DNA from: Staphylococcus piscifermentans
Lineage (GTDB): Bacteria; Bacillota; Bacilli; Staphylococcales; Staphylococcaceae
Direction: 5' to 3'
Length of the DNA: 64,000 bases
Assembly: GCF_900186985.1 (NCBI RefSeq)
Contig: NZ_LT906447.1
Coordinates: 496,001 to 560,000 of the forward strand
The notes under the pieces were generated by a model. It searched no databases and was not told the origin of the DNA. It saw only the letters and a list, made by a program, of their open reading frames with translations. The position numbers and the translations under genes are program-made. Of this stretch, positions 18,983-27,820 are shown piece after piece. Each line of letters starts with the position of its first letter. Positions within the stretch are counted from its first letter, which is position 1.

Positions 18983-19108
18983 CAAGACATCTATTTCAAT
19001 ATCTACTTTCAGTTCTAGGAATCTTTCAAATCTAGCAGCTTTCCCAAGCTTTCTTTTTCCATCAAAGCATGGTAAATTGAGTAGGTTATTAAGCATCAGG
19101 AGGAGACA

Positions 19109-19459
19109 ATGGAACAAACTTTACCTAATTGCCCGAGCTGCGGTTCGGAGTATACGTATTTGGACGGCGCATTATTTGTGTGCCCGATGTGTGCGCATGA
19201 ATGGACACAAGATTCAGTTGAGGAAGCGGAAGAAGCATTAAAGGTACGCGATGCCAACGGTCAGGAATTGGCTGATGGCGACACGGTTACGGTGATTAAA
19301 GATTTGAAAGTTAAAGGTGCCTCATCTGTGATTAAGCAAGGCACGAAAGTCAAAGGGATTCGTTTAGTAGATCCTGAAGATGGACATGATATTGATTGCA
19401 AGATTCCGGGCTTTGGCCAAATCGGCTTGAAGTCTATGTATGTAAAGAAGATAAAGTGA
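19109..19459 (+). CDS. PhnA/YjdM-family zinc ribbon protein
   Basis: A 116-residue cytosolic protein with an N-terminal zinc ribbon (CPSC at 8-11 and CPMC at 25-28) and the PhnA C-terminal domain ([20 protein letters not shown], then [20 protein letters not shown]). AGGAGGAGA precedes the ATG. Family members are often named after alkylphosphonate use, but most have no demonstrated role in it. It is followed by a terminator shared with the opposite gene. Confidence 0.88.
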   Translation: MEQTLPNCPSCGSEYTYLDGALFVCPMCAHEWTQDSVEEAEEALKVRDANGQELADGDTVTVIKDLKVKGASSVIKQGTKVKGIRLVDPEDGHDIDCKIPGFGQIGLKSMYVKKIK

Positions 19460-19468
19460 GCAGAACAG

Positions 19469-19509
19469 AAATAGGAGCCGAGACAATAATGTCCAAGCTC
19501 CTATTTTTT
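19469..19509. terminator. bidirectional terminator between 19109 and 19508 genes
   Basis: AAATAGGAGC pairs perfectly with GCTCCTATTT, followed by a T-run. It serves the PhnA-like gene and, by its left A-flank, possibly the converging small gene. Confidence 0.8.
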
Positions 19510-19762
19510 ATATCATAGATTTCTTTTGCTTTTTCAAAAAGTAACTCAGAATATCACAAGCAATACAAATAATAATTAAAGCTGAAAGGGTCAAAATTTG
19601 CGGTGTGCTTTCGATAGTGATACCTAGTTTAAATTCGCCAGTACTTTGGAAATTCGCATAGAATCCAAATGCTAAAATGGCAAGGACACCGATGATACAA
19701 GCAATCGCAATTAAATCGCAAGCTAACTTAATACGTGGATGTTTCAATTGAGTATTAATCAT
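19508..19762 (-). CDS. small two-helix membrane protein, unknown function
   Basis: An 84-residue protein with two hydrophobic helices (about 12-36 and 54-74), separated by a polar loop (STGEFKLGITIESTPQ) and ending in a basic tail (KKQKKSMI). GGAGGTG stands about 6 bp before the ATG. I recognise no family; it has its own promoter region shared with the divergent dha operon. Confidence 0.6.
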   Translation of the reverse strand: MINTQLKHPRIKLACDLIAIACIIGVLAILAFGFYANFQSTGEFKLGITIESTPQILTLSALIIICIACDILSYFLKKQKKSMI

Positions 19763-19983
19763 TGCGCACCTCCGTATTTAATAAATTTATATCTTACTCT
19801 CATTATATCATATAAAATATGAAGTTTTTGACAGCGGTTCTCTTTGATTGAACGACCAAATTGATTTGAAATCTCAGCTATGACATGAATTCAACGAATA
19901 CAAAAGATATAATAGAAGTGTAAAGAATAAATAAGCAGTAAATCAGCAGTATTCGAGATAACTTCATACAAAGGGTGAGAGAA

Positions 19984-20949
19984 ATGAAGAAATTGATACA
20001 AGAAAAGACGACAATTTTATCGGATATGTTAGATGGTTTTGTATTAGCTAATCCAGAAACTGACATCATTGCGGAGTCAGTGGTGGTAAGAAAGAATAAG
20101 AAAGAGAAAGGGGTAGCGCTGGTTTCCGGAGGTGGAAGCGGTCATGAGCCTGCACATGCAGGTTATGTGGCCCAAGGTATGTTAGATGCGGCCGTCTGTG
20201 GTGAAATTTTCACTTCGCCTACACCTGATAAGATTCTAGAAGCCATTAAAGCAGTCGATACAGGTGACGGCGTATTGTTGATTATTAAGAATTATTCCGG
20301 AGATGTCATGAATTTTGAGATGGCACAAGAGATGGCGGAAATGGAAGACATTAAAGTCGGCAAAGTTATTGTACGCGATGATATTGCAGTTGAAGATGAA
20401 GAATTACGTCGTGGCGTAGCAGGTACCGTCTTTGTCCATAAATATGCCGGTTATTTATCAGAACAAGGGATAGATTTAGAACAGATTGTAGAAAAGGTGG
20501 AACATCTGCTTGATGGTATGCGCACTATCGGAATGGCTTTGACACCGCCGCTTGTACCTTCTACAGGACAATTAGGCTTTGATTTGGCAGGAGATGAAAT
20601 TGAAGTCGGCATCGGAATTCATGGGGAGCGCGGATTGAAGCGCGAAATTATTAAACCAGTTGCTAAAATCGCAGAAGAATTAGTACAGACTTTACAAAAA
20701 GAAGTTTCAGCTTCTGAAGTGATTGCAATGGTCAACGGCATGGGAGGCACACCGCTTTCTGAGTTGAATATTGCGGCGAAATACATCAACAAAACCTTAG
20801 CCGATCATGATATTGCAGTGGTAGATTGGTTTGTTGGAGATTATATGACTTCCTTAGATATGCAAGGATTTTCATTAACGCTCGTACCGAATGATGCAGA
20901 AATATTTAAAGCACTTGAAGCACCGACAGCGAGTAAGTATTTTGGATAA
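19984..20949 (+). CDS. dhaK: dihydroxyacetone kinase subunit K
   Basis: A 321-residue subunit of the PTS-dependent dihydroxyacetone kinase that binds dihydroxyacetone covalently. Visible are GGGSGHEPAHAGYV (with H54), NYSGDVMNF (with the general base D107) and GIGIHGERG, whose H213 forms the hemiaminal with the substrate. ATG 19984 is preferred to GTG 19975 because AAAGGG lies 8 bp before it. A TATAAT at 19908-19913 may be the operon -10. It leads dhaK-dhaL-dhaM, all closely spaced. Confidence 0.94.
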   Translation: MKKLIQEKTTILSDMLDGFVLANPETDIIAESVVVRKNKKEKGVALVSGGGSGHEPAHAGYVAQGMLDAAVCGEIFTSPTPDKILEAIKAVDTGDGVLLIIKNYSGDVMNFEMAQEMAEMEDIKVGKVIVRDDIAVEDEELRRGVAGTVFVHKYAGYLSEQGIDLEQIVEKVEHLLDGMRTIGMALTPPLVPSTGQLGFDLAGDEIEVGIGIHGERGLKREIIKPVAKIAEELVQTLQKEVSASEVIAMVNGMGGTPLSELNIAAKYINKTLADHDIAVVDWFVGDYMTSLDMQGFSLTLVPNDAEIFKALEAPTASKYFG

Positions 20950-20970
20950 TGACACAAGGGGGAAATCGTG

Positions 20971-21549
20971 ATGGATGGCTTAACACTGAAAAAACGATTA
21001 TTGAATTTACAAGAAACTTTTGAAGAAAGAGAAGATACTTTAACAGAGTTAGACCGTGAAATAGGAGACGGTGATCATGGGGTCAATATGGTAAGAGGCT
21101 TCAATGCTTTGGCCGATGCACTTGAAAATGTAGAGAGCGTGCCAGATGTATTGAAAACGACAGGCATGACATTGATGTCTAAAGTTGGAGGCGCTTCTGG
21201 CCCATTATACGGCTTTGGATTTGTCAAAATGGCACAAGTGGCTGAAGATGAAATTACAGAAGAAAACTTACCTCAGCTGCTGCAAGCATTTTCAGATGCT
21301 GTAGCTCAGCGTGGAAAAGTAAAGCTGAATGAAAAAACGATGTATGATGTGATTGAACCTGCAAGAGAAGCGGTGGCCTCAGGAGAAACCGTTGACATAT
21401 CGTATCTACAACAACTAGCAGATGAAACGTATCATATGGTAGCAACGAAAGGCCGTGCTGCTTACTATAAAGAAGCATCTCGTGAACATACCGATCCAGG
21501 TGCACAAAGCAGTGTCTATATTTTAAATGCTCTGATTGGAGATGAATAG
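20971..21549 (+). CDS. dhaL: dihydroxyacetone kinase subunit L (ADP-binding)
   Basis: A 192-residue helical subunit that holds ADP permanently and passes phosphate to dihydroxyacetone in DhaK. The Mg-binding aspartates are in LDREIGDGDHGVN (28-38), and GGASGPLYGFGF and GRAAYYKEASREHTDPGAQS are family motifs. ATG 20971 directly follows an in-frame GTG; AAGGGGGAAA lies upstream. 21 bp after dhaK. Confidence 0.94.
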   Translation: MDGLTLKKRLLNLQETFEEREDTLTELDREIGDGDHGVNMVRGFNALADALENVESVPDVLKTTGMTLMSKVGGASGPLYGFGFVKMAQVAEDEITEENLPQLLQAFSDAVAQRGKVKLNEKTMYDVIEPAREAVASGETVDISYLQQLADETYHMVATKGRAAYYKEASREHTDPGAQSSVYILNALIGDE

Positions 21550-21551
21550 CC

Positions 21552-21914
21552 ATGACCTCTATTATTGTCGTAAGTCATAGTGAAGAAATTGCGGAAGGTA
21601 TACAGAAGCTGATTGCGCAAATGACAGAAGGTGTTGAAGTGATTCCAGTCGGTGGCAGTGACGGTACAATTGGAACTTCATTTGAGCCGATACAACAAGC
21701 TATTGAAGGATTGAAAGATGATGCCTTGTGCTTCTATGATTTAGGCTCAGCAGAAATGAACTTGGATATGGCAATTGAAATGTATGAAGGCGACTACCGT
21801 GTTGAAAAAGTTGAAGCACCGATAGTAGAAGGCAGTTTCTTGGCAAGCGTCAATATTTCGACTGGGAAAGACTTTGGAGAAGTAGTGGAAGCGGTCGAGA
21901 GCGAATTCAGATAA
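21552..21914 (+). CDS. dhaM: dihydroxyacetone kinase phosphotransfer subunit (EIIA-Dha)
   Basis: A 120-residue EIIA-type protein that takes phosphate from HPr and re-phosphorylates the ADP on DhaL. H9 in IVVSHSEEIAEG is the phosphorylated histidine; VGGSDGTIGTSF and DLGSAEMNLDMA are family features. It lacks the HPr and EI domains that enterobacterial DhaM carries, as usual in Gram-positives. It starts two bases after the dhaL stop. Confidence 0.94.
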   Translation: MTSIIVVSHSEEIAEGIQKLIAQMTEGVEVIPVGGSDGTIGTSFEPIQQAIEGLKDDALCFYDLGSAEMNLDMAIEMYEGDYRVEKVEAPIVEGSFLASVNISTGKDFGEVVEAVESEFR

Positions 21915-21935
21915 AAAAAGATGAATATAGAGGAG

Positions 21936-21966
21936 ACGTACTTGCGAGAGCGAGTGCGTTTTTTTA
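21936..21966 (+). terminator. intrinsic terminator of dhaKLM
   Basis: ACGTACTTGC and GCGAGTGCGT form a 10-bp stem with a GAGA loop, followed by T7. Confidence 0.88.
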
Positions 21967-22242
21967 TTGGATATTTTTACGTTTATTTGCTATCTGCAAA
22001 TAAAAGGAATGCGTTTATTTATAAAAAATATTTATATTTTATTAAATGAAAATGATTTATCGATGGTAAGAAAGTTAATCTTTTATTTAAAAAGTTAATG
22101 TAGTATATTAATTATAAGGTTTTAGTGTTCTAGAAAATTCTTGTTATCCTGCCAAATTAGATGGTAGTCATAACAACTAGAAATACTATAAATAATACCG
22201 TTTAAATCAACGACACAATTACTATAACTTGGAGGGAACAAC
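21967..22242. other. AT-rich promoter region of gtaB
   Basis: Very AT-rich, with several -10-like sequences (for example TATATT near 22101 and TATAAG near 22116) but no single convincing promoter. A GGAGGGAA ribosome site precedes gtaB. The AT-rich composition continues through the following transferase genes. Confidence 0.4.
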
Positions 22243-23106
22243 ATGATAAAAAAAGCAATTATTCCTGCAGCAGGTTTAGGTACGCGTTTTTTACCCGCTA
22301 CAAAAGCAATGCCAAAAGAAATGTTGCCGATATTAGATAAACCGACTATTCAATACATTGTGGAAGAGGCATCTGCAGCAGGTATAGAAGATGTAATTAT
22401 TATTACTGGTAAACATAAAAGAGCGATAGAAGATCATTTTGATAACCAAAAAGAATTAGAAATAAATTTAGAAATCAAAGGGAAAATCGAGAAATTAAAG
22501 AAGACGCAATACCCCACAAAGTTAGTCAATTTATTTTATGTTCGTCAAAAAGAACAAAAAGGATTGGGAGATGCAATATTATGTGCCAAACAATTTATTG
22601 GCAACGAGCCGTTTGCTGTCTTGTTAGGTGATGATATTGTTCAAGCAGAGAAACCTGCTATAAAACAATTAATGGAGCAATATGAAAAAACAGGAAAGTC
22701 GATTGTAGGCGTGCAGACAGTTCCAGAAAGTCAAACGTATAGATACGGTATTGTAAATCCTGTTTCTCAAGAAAACAATTTATATAAAGTAAAACAATTT
22801 GTGGAAAAACCCGAACTCGGTAAAGCACCGTTGAATTTAGCTATAATGGGACGTTATGTTTTATCTCCATCTATTTTTGAATACTTGGAAAGTCAAGAAC
22901 GTGGTGCAGGCGGAGAAATTCAATTAACTGATGCCATTGAACGTATGAATACTGAAGAATCTGTCTATGCGTACGACTTTGATGGTCAAAGATATGATGT
23001 AGGAGAAAAAATTGGTTTTATAAAAACGACAATTGATTTTGCATTGAATAATCCTGAAATGAAGGATGAAATTAAAGCATACATTAGAAAAAACATAGAT
23101 CAATAA
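22243..23106 (+). CDS. gtaB: UTP-glucose-1-phosphate uridylyltransferase
   Basis: A 287-residue cytosolic enzyme that makes UDP-glucose. The nucleotide-binding loop is [20 protein letters not shown] (9-28); LGDDIVQ, VEKP and GEIQLTDAI are family motifs. Length is standard for GalU/GtaB. It heads the teichoic acid region, so its UDP-glucose probably serves the GT4 transferases downstream as well as glycolipid synthesis. 35 bp separate it from the next gene, likely the same operon. Confidence 0.94.
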   Translation: MIKKAIIPAAGLGTRFLPATKAMPKEMLPILDKPTIQYIVEEASAAGIEDVIIITGKHKRAIEDHFDNQKELEINLEIKGKIEKLKKTQYPTKLVNLFYVRQKEQKGLGDAILCAKQFIGNEPFAVLLGDDIVQAEKPAIKQLMEQYEKTGKSIVGVQTVPESQTYRYGIVNPVSQENNLYKVKQFVEKPELGKAPLNLAIMGRYVLSPSIFEYLESQERGAGGEIQLTDAIERMNTEESVYAYDFDGQRYDVGEKIGFIKTTIDFALNNPEMKDEIKAYIRKNIDQ

Positions 23107-23141
23107 AAGAAGTTCTTCGAATTAGGAAAGAAGGGTTATAA

Positions 23142-25523
23142 TTGCCGACAGAAAAGATATTAAATGAAGCTCAATACGAACTTTCTCAATCATATGATAG
23201 TAAATATGAAAAGATTTTAGCGAAAAATTTAGGACAAAGAATTATAGAACATTATAATAATTATAAAAATGAGGAAATAGAATCAAAAACAATTCTTTAT
23301 GAGACATTTCATGGGAAAAGTCTAACAGATAATCCTTATGCTATTTTTAAAAAGTTAATTCATGATGAAAAGTTTAGAGACTATCAACATATATGGGTTA
23401 TTAATAATTCAGAACCATACAAAGACTATCAAAAAATTAAAAATGTTAAATTTGTAAGTGTAAATTCAGATGGGTATTTATATTACCTAGCTACTGCAAA
23501 ATACTTAATCAATAATACTTCTTTTCCGCCTTACTTTTTAAAAAGAAAGGAACAAATATATTTAAACACTTGGCACGGTACACCTTTAAAAACTCTCGGA
23601 AAAGATATGAAAGGACCATTAAATCAGCTTAAAAATCTTCAGAGAAACTTTATTCAAGCAGATTATATTTTATCTCCTAATGCGTTCACAACTGAAAAGT
23701 TGGCAGCTTCTCATAATTTAATAGGTATTTATGAGGGAGAGTTTTTAGAAACAGGATATCCTAGAATAGATTTAATCACTGAGACTAAAGAAAAAGATAT
23801 TATTAAAAAATTAAAAAAGTACATTAAAGTAAATCCGAAGAAAAAATTGGTTTTATATGCGCCTACATGGAGAGGAAATGTAGGGGAAGAAAAAGATATA
23901 AAAAAAGAAATCAAAGATATTATAAAAAACATGCAAAATAATTTAGGAGATGGATATCAACTTCTTCTGAAAGTTCATCCTCTGTTATTTAAATTCTTTA
24001 AAAATGACAAGGAATTAGGAGCAATTTTCATTCCAGATTTTATCGACATGTGTGAAATACTTTCTGTAATTGATGTGTTGATAACTGATTATTCAAGTGT
24101 CTTCTTTGATTTTTATGTCAGAAATAAACCTATCATTTTATATACTTATGATAAAGAAGAATATTTAAAAGAACGTGGAACATATTTAAAATTCGAAGAT
24201 TTAGGTTGTTATATTGCTAATAGTCAAAAAGAATTAAATCAATTACTGCAGAATCCTGGAAATCTAAAAGGTTGTGCTGTAAATGAATTTGTTGAATGGC
24301 AAGATGGTACTGCTACTGATAAAGTCATAAAAGCTTTGTTTTATGGAACACAAAATCTTGATTATGCTAAAAAAATAAGTAATATCAAAAAGAACGTACT
24401 TATATTTGTAGACGAGTTTAACGGAAAAGACTTTGAGAAAAAAATTACATTCATCAACAATATTTCTAGAAAAGAGAATAATATTATTGTCCTGACAAAA
24501 GATAAGTTGAAATACGAAGAAGAGAATCAATTAAAACAGCTTATAGGTATAAAATTATTCTTTAGATTTGGCAAATTAAATGTTGGAAAAGAATTGTGGA
24601 CTGAATATATGCTTTTAATGGAGCAGCAAAACGTTCATTTGAATCAGAGTAAGTTAGAGCAAATTTCTACAAACGAAATCCATAGATTGCTTGGTTATAT
24701 TGAGATTAATAAGATATATAACTTAAGTAATGATAAGTTCTGGAAAAATATTTTAGGTAATTTCCCAATTGCCAGTAAATTAAAATTTCAATACTTGGAA
24801 AAGAATGATTTACAGTCCATTGAGGAAGATGAATTCTTCTTTAACAAAAACGAAAATAGAAGATTTGAACACTTTATTTCTTTTGAAGCTGGATCATTAG
24901 CAATTAAGAATAATAACAAAGATATTCAATTTATTTATAGTAAAACTGAAAAAGAGAATGCTAAGTCAGCAATCTTAGAGAAATATAATAATTACTTTAT
25001 TCCAATAGTATCAAATTCTATTAACACTCAGTATATTATGGTTAAACAGAATATCTTAAATGAAGATTTTATTTTAATAGATGTTGCAAATAAATCAATT
25101 GAAGAAGTAATGAGTTTTTATTATAAATTTAACGAAAATAAATCTGACAGAGCAGCAAGACTCATTCTAATAAATGTAAGCCATAATTTAATTGATGAAA
25201 TTAATCAAGAGATACATGAAAGAGACATAGTAATGCCTGTACTTAAAGAGGAAGCGGATTTATATCATCTTGCTCGTAAATCAAAATTTTATTTTGTTTT
25301 AGAGGATTTAAAGGATGCTTTTTATAAAGTAGTTTGTGCGCTTCAAAATGGCATCGATGTAAAAGTCTGTGATGAAAGTTATATTAATAAAACATTGAAG
25401 CTAGATATTGAATACGTTGATAATTGGGAATCATTTTTACCACTTTTTAAGAAATATGATTTAGTATCTTCTAGCAACAAAGAAACAAGAACTGATGAAA
25501 GAGTGGAGATATTGAATGTCTAA
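23142..25523 (+). CDS. CDP-glycerol glycerophosphotransferase fused to a degenerate GT4-like domain
   Basis: A 793-residue protein. Residues about 48-400 are an intact TagF/TagB-type glycerophosphotransferase domain with NTWHGTPLK (H145), LYAPTWRG (238-245), KVHP (H279) and TDYSS (315-319). The remaining part (about 418-793) resembles a GT4 glycosyltransferase in outline but not in active site: the segment 717-737 aligns with the EGxPxxxLEA region of the next protein, with D725 and C732 where the two glutamates should be. TTG 23142 is used, with GGAAAGAAGGG upstream. It overlaps the next gene by 8 bp. A role in transferring glycerol phosphate in wall teichoic acid or capsule-like polymer is inferred. 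Composition is clearly AT-richer than tagF. Confidence 0.82.
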   Translation: MPTEKILNEAQYELSQSYDSKYEKILAKNLGQRIIEHYNNYKNEEIESKTILYETFHGKSLTDNPYAIFKKLIHDEKFRDYQHIWVINNSEPYKDYQKIKNVKFVSVNSDGYLYYLATAKYLINNTSFPPYFLKRKEQIYLNTWHGTPLKTLGKDMKGPLNQLKNLQRNFIQADYILSPNAFTTEKLAASHNLIGIYEGEFLETGYPRIDLITETKEKDIIKKLKKYIKVNPKKKLVLYAPTWRGNVGEEKDIKKEIKDIIKNMQNNLGDGYQLLLKVHPLLFKFFKNDKELGAIFIPDFIDMCEILSVIDVLITDYSSVFFDFYVRNKPIILYTYDKEEYLKERGTYLKFEDLGCYIANSQKELNQLLQNPGNLKGCAVNEFVEWQDGTATDKVIKALFYGTQNLDYAKKISNIKKNVLIFVDEFNGKDFEKKITFINNISRKENNIIVLTKDKLKYEEENQLKQLIGIKLFFRFGKLNVGKELWTEYMLLMEQQNVHLNQSKLEQISTNEIHRLLGYIEINKIYNLSNDKFWKNILGNFPIASKLKFQYLEKNDLQSIEEDEFFFNKNENRRFEHFISFEAGSLAIKNNNKDIQFIYSKTEKENAKSAILEKYNNYFIPIVSNSINTQYIMVKQNILNEDFILIDVANKSIEEVMSFYYKFNENKSDRAARLILINVSHNLIDEINQEIHERDIVMPVLKEEADLYHLARKSKFYFVLEDLKDAFYKVVCALQNGIDVKVCDESYINKTLKLDIEYVDNWESFLPLFKKYDLVSSSNKETRTDERVEILNV

Positions 25524-27789
25524 GTTAAGTTCATTAAAGAAGATTTTGCTTAAACAAAAACAAGAATTAGAAAAACCTATAGTTAAATATAAAAGAGAAA
25601 AAAACTTTAAGAATGCTGTTGATTTCACCAACCTTTTCAACCATAAACCTTTAAAGAAAAATCAAATAGTGTTAGCTATTGAGAAATTGCCGGCTCAGCA
25701 AGAATTAATTCTTATAAAGAGTTTGAAACAAAAATATCCACATAAAAAAATCTATATTGCTATAAAAAAATTAGGTGAGATAGACGAAATACCTGACGAG
25801 TATAAAGATTATAACTTTATAGGATTTAATGATGCGGCATTTCTAAATTTGTTAGTAACAAGTAAGTATATTATTTCGTATACAATATTACCTACTTACT
25901 TTATCAGAGATAAAAGACAAATTTTAATTCAAACTTCTGATGATTTCTCTTGGAAAATCGATGATAATAACCAATTTGATAAAAGAAAAATTCGTATCCA
26001 ACATTCATTATTCCAAGCATCACACTTATTATTCAAAACAGAAAACGAAGTAGAAAAATACACTTCGTTATTTAATATCAATGGCATATTTGAAGGTCAT
26101 GTATATAGCAATGCCAATTTTTATGTTAGACAAGAGAATAGAAAAAGATATCCAAGCTTCATCCTATTAAATAATATCTACTCTACTTCTCAACTCAGTG
26201 ATATATTAAGTAAAGCAGACGAAGTACTGTCTGATTATTATATTGTCGCACATCAGGATGTATATAATTATTATTCAGAAATTGAAGAATTAGATTATCT
26301 ACTGGTCTCTCCAAATATTGAAAATGAAGCGTTGAATTTCAATGAAGCAGATATCATGTCTGATAAAGAAACAGATCTTATTGGAAAAGAAAATATGTAC
26401 TATCAAATTGACGAAGAGGGTGAGCTCTATTTTATGCATACAGAGCAGCGTCTGTGTCAATTAAATTTCGATATTATGTTTAATATTATAGATGGTAAAG
26501 AGAAAGATTATTTTAAAATAAATAATGGTAAACAAAATATCATTATGTATTGCGGAGGCTTTCAGCCAAACGGTATTACTTCTTCTGCAATCAATTTATC
26601 GCACTCTATCGATTATGATAAGTATAATTTGATAGTTATAGACAAAGGCCAAGTAAATAGTGTAATGGAATATAATATGGAGAGAATTAATCCTAGAGCA
26701 AATTTAGTATTTAGAATTGGTCAAAGTAATACTACTTTTAATGAATACCGTAAAAATCAATTTATTACTCAAAGAAGAGGTTATAGAGGATTTTTAGGAA
26801 CAGAAGATTTTAAAAACTTTTATAATAGAGAACTTAGAAGAATGCTAGGGGATATTCATTTAGACATCGCAGTAGACTTTAGCGGTTATGTACCATTTTG
26901 GACAGCCATGTTTGCTTTTGCAAATATAAATAAAAAAGTAATTTATCAACACAATGATTTGCTAGCTGAAACAAAGAAAAAGATAAAGGGGCAATATAAG
27001 CATAAATACATCTTGCCAAGAGTATTTTCACTATATCAATTTTACGACAAAATCCTTTCAGTTTCTGAACCACTTAAAGAACTTAATGCAAAAAATTTAA
27101 AGAAGTATGCTCACTATCATCAGTTCGACTTTGTAAATAATATTATTAATTTTAATGATATATTAGCAAAATTGAATAACCAAAATAGAGAACTTATCAT
27201 ATCAAATGAAACTGAAGAAATTTATCTGTTAAAAGAAATGAAAGATGTTTCAATCGTCGAAATTGAAGATAAAAAAGATGAAGGAATTAAATTAGTAACG
27301 ATTGGCCGTTTGTCGCCTGAAAAAGACCATAGCAAGTTATTTTACGCTATTAAAAAATTTAAAGATAATAATCCAAAGATAAATATACAATTGGAAGTTT
27401 TAGGGTCAGGAGTATTATATTCTGAATTACAAGCACTTATCTTGGAATTAGGATTACAAAAATGCGTTCATTTATTAGGACAAGTCAATAACCCTTATCA
27501 ATATTTAGAACGTTGTGACTGTTTCATTCTTTCTTCAAATCACGAAGGACAACCAATGGTGTTACTAGAAGCACTTTCTATCGGAAAACCTATTATAGCA
27601 ACAGATATTACAGGAAATAGAAGTGTACTAGAAGGTACACATGGTTTGCTAGTCGAAAATTCAATAGACGGGTTGGTCGAGGGATTAGAGAAGTTTGCTC
27701 ATCATGAAGTACAGGATAATCACGAATTTGATATCAATGAGTATAATGATGCTGCAATTCAAATGTTTTACAACAAAATTAGTGATTAA
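25516..27789 (+). CDS. GT4 glycosyltransferase with a degenerate glycerophosphotransferase-like N-terminus
   Basis: A 757-residue protein overlapping the previous gene by 8 bp. Residues about 340-757 form a GT4 domain: TIGRLSPEKDHSKL, then NHEGQPMVLLEALSIG with E677-x7-E685. Residues about 100-300 align with the glycerophosphotransferase domain of the upstream protein (for example IISYTILPTYFIRDKRQILI and LFQASHLL), but TWHGTPLK has become TSDDFSWK (His to D142), the APTWRG motif is gone and TDYSS reads SDKET. So it is the mirror image of its partner: dead first half, live second half. It probably adds a sugar to a glycerol-phosphate polymer, perhaps as a complex with the partner. No signal peptide or membrane helix is seen. 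Confidence 0.8.
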   Translation: MSKLSSLKKILLKQKQELEKPIVKYKREKNFKNAVDFTNLFNHKPLKKNQIVLAIEKLPAQQELILIKSLKQKYPHKKIYIAIKKLGEIDEIPDEYKDYNFIGFNDAAFLNLLVTSKYIISYTILPTYFIRDKRQILIQTSDDFSWKIDDNNQFDKRKIRIQHSLFQASHLLFKTENEVEKYTSLFNINGIFEGHVYSNANFYVRQENRKRYPSFILLNNIYSTSQLSDILSKADEVLSDYYIVAHQDVYNYYSEIEELDYLLVSPNIENEALNFNEADIMSDKETDLIGKENMYYQIDEEGELYFMHTEQRLCQLNFDIMFNIIDGKEKDYFKINNGKQNIIMYCGGFQPNGITSSAINLSHSIDYDKYNLIVIDKGQVNSVMEYNMERINPRANLVFRIGQSNTTFNEYRKNQFITQRRGYRGFLGTEDFKNFYNRELRRMLGDIHLDIAVDFSGYVPFWTAMFAFANINKKVIYQHNDLLAETKKKIKGQYKHKYILPRVFSLYQFYDKILSVSEPLKELNAKNLKKYAHYHQFDFVNNIINFNDILAKLNNQNRELIISNETEEIYLLKEMKDVSIVEIEDKKDEGIKLVTIGRLSPEKDHSKLFYAIKKFKDNNPKINIQLEVLGSGVLYSELQALILELGLQKCVHLLGQVNNPYQYLERCDCFILSSNHEGQPMVLLEALSIGKPIIATDITGNRSVLEGTHGLLVENSIDGLVEGLEKFAHHEVQDNHEFDINEYNDAAIQMFYNKISD

Positions 27790-27820
27790 TTATTAAAATA
27801 AAGCTTAGGGGAATCAATTT

